Assembly (NCBI GenBank): GCA_942490985.1
Contig: CALNYW010000006.1
Span: 310,001 to 374,000, forward strand
Length of the DNA: 64,000 bases
Direction of reading: 5' to 3'
Origin: Thiosocius sp942490985
Lineage (GTDB): Bacteria; Pseudomonadota; Gammaproteobacteria; Chromatiales; Chromatiaceae
Shown here: piece by piece, positions 61,787 through 64,000 of the stretch
Numbering within the stretch: the first letter of the stretch is position 1
Layout: every line of letters starts with the position of its first letter
Notes under the pieces: generated by a model
Database searches by the model: none
What the model was told of the DNA's origin: nothing
What the model saw: the letters and a program-made list of their open reading frames with translations, nothing else
Position numbers and translations under genes: made by a program

Positions 61787-63240
61787 TGTTAGTGCTCGAC
61801 CATGATCGCGCTGGCGGCTACTGGGGCTCGGTCTACGTCTTCACCGCGATCAAGGGCCTGCAGGTCATCATCGATGGCCCGGTGGGTTGCGAGAATCTGC
61901 CGGTCACCTCGGTATTGCACTACACCGATGCGTTGCCGCCACATGAATTGCCTGTTGTCGTCACCGGTCTGGCTGAAGAGGAACTTGGTCAGCACGGCAC
62001 CGAAGGCGCATTGCGCCGTGCCCACAAAACGTTACAGCCCGACATGCCGAGCGTTGTCGTTACCGGCTCGATTGCCGAGATGATCGGTGGTGGTGTAACG
62101 CCGGAAGATACCAACATCGAGCGGTTCCTGCCGCGAACGATCGATGAAGATCAATGGCAGAGCGCCGATCGGGCGTTGTACTGGCTGTGGCAGCGGTTTG
62201 GTAAGAAACGCACCACGAAAGGCCAGAAAAAAGCCGCCACGGATGCCAAGCCACGGGTCAACATCGTTGGGCCGATCTACGGCATGTTCAACACCTGGTC
62301 AGACCTCGCCGAGCTTCGACGCTTGATCGAAGGGATCGGCGCCGAGGTGAACATGGCGTTCCCGCTTGGCAGTCACCTCGAGGACGTCCCAAAACTCGCT
62401 GATGCCGATGTAAACGTCTGCATGTATCGCGAGTTTGGTCGGCTATTGTGTGAAGAATTGGATCGGCCATACCTGCAGGCCCCGATAGGCCTGCATAGCA
62501 CGACGGCGTTCCTGCGTTCGCTTGGCGAATTGCTGGGCCTTGATCCGGAGCCGTTCATCGAACGCGAAAAATTCACCACGATCAAGCCGATCTGGGACCT
62601 TTGGCGTTCCGTAACCCAAGACTTTTTCGGTACCGCAAGTTTTGCGATCTCGGCGAACGAGACCTACGAACGCGGTGTACGGAACTTCCTCGAAGATGAG
62701 ATGGGTCTGCCATGCACCTTTTCTTTTGCACGCAAGCCTGGGGTCAAGCCCGATAACGAGGCGATACGGCAGGCGGTCCATGAAAAGACGCCACTCATTT
62801 TGTTTGGCAGCTACAACGAACGGATGTATCTGTCAGAGGCCGGCGGTCGCGCCATTTACATACCGGCCTCGTTGCCAGGAACCATCATCCGGCGCCACAC
62901 CGGCACACCTTTCATGGGGTACTCCGGTGCTACCTACCTGATCCAGGAGGTCTGTAACGCGCTGTTCGACGCGCTCTACAACATCCTGCCGCTCGGTACG
63001 CAGATGGACGAAGGTGATGCGACACCGGCGCGGCTGCAGAGCGAGTTGCCTTGGGACGCCGACGCGCAGCGCGCCCTGGATAGCGCCCTCGAGGCGGTGC
63101 CGGTATTGGTCCGGATATCGACCGCTAAGCGCCTGCGCGATGCGGCAGAACGTGCCGCGCGAAAAGCGGGGCAGGACAGCGTAACGACGGCCCAGGTCCG
63201 TCAGGCACAGAAACAGATGGCGACAGGAGATGCGGCGTGA
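61786..63240 (+). CDS. bchZ: chlorophyllide a reductase subunit BchZ
   Basis: A 484-aa NifK-like subunit: GPVGCENLPVTSVLHYTDAL with the cluster Cys, and a C-terminal PCP-red-like segment (LVRISTAKRLRDAAERAARK). GTG start at the bchY stop. Confidence 0.95.
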   Translation: MLVLDHDRAGGYWGSVYVFTAIKGLQVIIDGPVGCENLPVTSVLHYTDALPPHELPVVVTGLAEEELGQHGTEGALRRAHKTLQPDMPSVVVTGSIAEMIGGGVTPEDTNIERFLPRTIDEDQWQSADRALYWLWQRFGKKRTTKGQKKAATDAKPRVNIVGPIYGMFNTWSDLAELRRLIEGIGAEVNMAFPLGSHLEDVPKLADADVNVCMYREFGRLLCEELDRPYLQAPIGLHSTTAFLRSLGELLGLDPEPFIEREKFTTIKPIWDLWRSVTQDFFGTASFAISANETYERGVRNFLEDEMGLPCTFSFARKPGVKPDNEAIRQAVHEKTPLILFGSYNERMYLSEAGGRAIYIPASLPGTIIRRHTGTPFMGYSGATYLIQEVCNALFDALYNILPLGTQMDEGDATPARLQSELPWDADAQRALDSALEAVPVLVRISTAKRLRDAAERAARKAGQDSVTTAQVRQAQKQMATGDAA

Positions 63241-63376
63241 ACGCTCCGTCTGGGTCGCATGGGAATAGGTTCGGGCTCCCTGAGCTCGGGTTAAAGCAAC
63301 ACTTCAGCACTGGGTGGCAGGGCAACGCTATCTGCGCACGAGTGGTAATAGGTTCAGCAGCGGGAGAGTCAACACG

Positions 63377-63607
63377 ATGACAAATGCAATTTCCACAGAG
63401 GGCCATCTTTCGGCCACAACCGAATCGGATCGCAAGAATCTTCAGCGACTGTTTCGCCTGACCTTCTTGTTCTTTCTTGCAACCGCGCTAGTCGGGCGTT
63501 TGCTGCCATGGGGGCGGCGCTCGTCAGTCAACGGAGAGCAAGAATCACTGATCGACGAGGCAAAGCGAACGGCTAACACCATTTTGCCGTTTATCTTTAT
63601 CCGCTGA
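63377..63607 (+). CDS. pufQ: PufQ-like protein
   Basis: A 76-aa protein with one helix (LFRLTFLFFLATALVGRLL) and a C-terminus (EAKRTANTILPFIFIR) like the PufQ ending ITPxIF. PufQ helps bacteriochlorophyll synthesis or assembly and is the usual first puf gene. Position between bchZ and pufL supports it; similarity is short, so confidence is moderate. Confidence 0.72.
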   Translation: MTNAISTEGHLSATTESDRKNLQRLFRLTFLFFLATALVGRLLPWGRRSSVNGEQESLIDEAKRTANTILPFIFIR

Positions 63608-63743
63608 TCAACGACTTCTACGGGCGATCGGCGTTGTGCGCCGAAGCTCGTGAAGACGCGTCGGTCCGGACGGGCGGCGAATCTGTCCGAACTGAATACA
63701 GCTAACACGCACCGGCGCTGTGCCAGGCCCGGAGGATTGAGTC

Positions 63744-64000
63744 ATGTCAATGTTGAGTTTTGAAAAAAAGTACCGCGTTCGCGGTGGTACGTTGATCGGT
63801 GGAGATCTGTTCGATTTTTGGATAGGCCAGTTCTACGTCGGCTTCTTCGGTGTTACCACTATCTTCTTCTCCGTGCTCGGCACGCTGCTGATAATTTATG
63901 GTGCTGCGCTCGGGCCTACCTGGAATCTCTGGCAGATCAATATTGCACCGCCTGATCTTTCCTACGGCCTTGGATTGGCGCCGCTGAAAGAGGGCGGACT
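63744..64000 (+). CDS. pufL: reaction-centre L subunit PufL (5' part)
   Basis: The first 85 residues: start MSMLSFEKKYRVRGG behind GGAGGA, then TLIGGDLFDFWIGQFYVGFF and the first helix, clearly PufL. Cut by the window end. No pufB or pufA lies between it and pufQ. Confidence 0.95.
   Translation, partial: MSMLSFEKKYRVRGGTLIGGDLFDFWIGQFYVGFFGVTTIFFSVLGTLLIIYGAALGPTWNLWQINIAPPDLSYGLGLAPLKEGG

Noticed and set aside
63690..63712. PpsR-like site upstream of pufL
   Set aside because: The spacer between TGT and ACA is 11, not 12.

Overview
The window comes from a GC-rich, bacteriochlorophyll-a-making purple proteobacterium. The right-hand third is a photosynthesis gene cluster: bchI, bchD, bchO, crtI, crtB, crtC, crtE, crtF, bchCXYZ, pufQ and the start of pufL. 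A gammaproteobacterium (purple sulfur or a relative) is my best guess from gene content and multihaem cytochromes; this is inference, as no rRNA or tRNA is present.

Layout. (1) 1-10.4 kb, minus strand: one tightly overlapping operon for a membrane oxidoreductase built from Mrp-antiporter subunits (mrpE, F, G, an MbhD-like protein, mrpB, mrpC, a double antiporter) plus complex-I/group-4-hydrogenase-like NuoH, B, C and D modules. It ends in a NuoI-GltD(NfnB)-type fusion that runs off the left edge. The large subunit keeps only half of the NiFe ligands, as in Mbx-type complexes. (2) 10.6-12.3 kb: spermidine-synthase-like protein, Coq7-like hydroxylase and a small unknown. (3) 12.5-16.8 kb: sugar ABC transporter with a LacI-type operator. 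(4) 17-24.2 kb: a frameshifted Ala/Pro-rich membrane protein, an alpha/beta hydrolase, a DUF2306-like membrane protein, a cytochrome P450 behind a PpsR/CrtJ-type site, an ATP-grasp protein, a small membrane protein and a second crtI.

(5) 24.4-45.6 kb is the most unusual part. It encodes a Tat-exported DmsA-like molybdoenzyme, a four-cluster Fe-S subunit, two TorD-like chaperones, a polyferredoxin, a di-iron metallo-beta-lactamase protein and a pentahaem cytochrome. With these are a secreted protein made of 108 Met-(Ser/Gly)-Gly triplets, a small secreted protein, and a 623-aa secreted protein of tandem 49-residue WW-like repeats. A sensor kinase with a CxxCH haem motif and an NtrC-type sigma54 activator follow, then a dihaem cytochrome, an exported ankyrin protein, a NapC-type tetrahaem cytochrome, an HtrA-like lipoprotein and a Tyr/Gly/Met-repeat protein. 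Two good sigma54 promoters and matching inverted repeats sit in front of the repeat-protein genes, tying the regulator to the respiratory operon. No DmsC/NrfD anchor is present, so electrons probably arrive through multihaem cytochromes. I consider this the best candidate for an undescribed system.

(6) 45.6-64 kb: the photosynthesis cluster, with tandem TGT-N12-ACA operators 8 bp apart before crtE/crtC and bchC and another before crtI. crtD, crtC and crtF imply a spirilloxanthin-type carotenoid pathway. No pufBA lies between pufQ and pufL.
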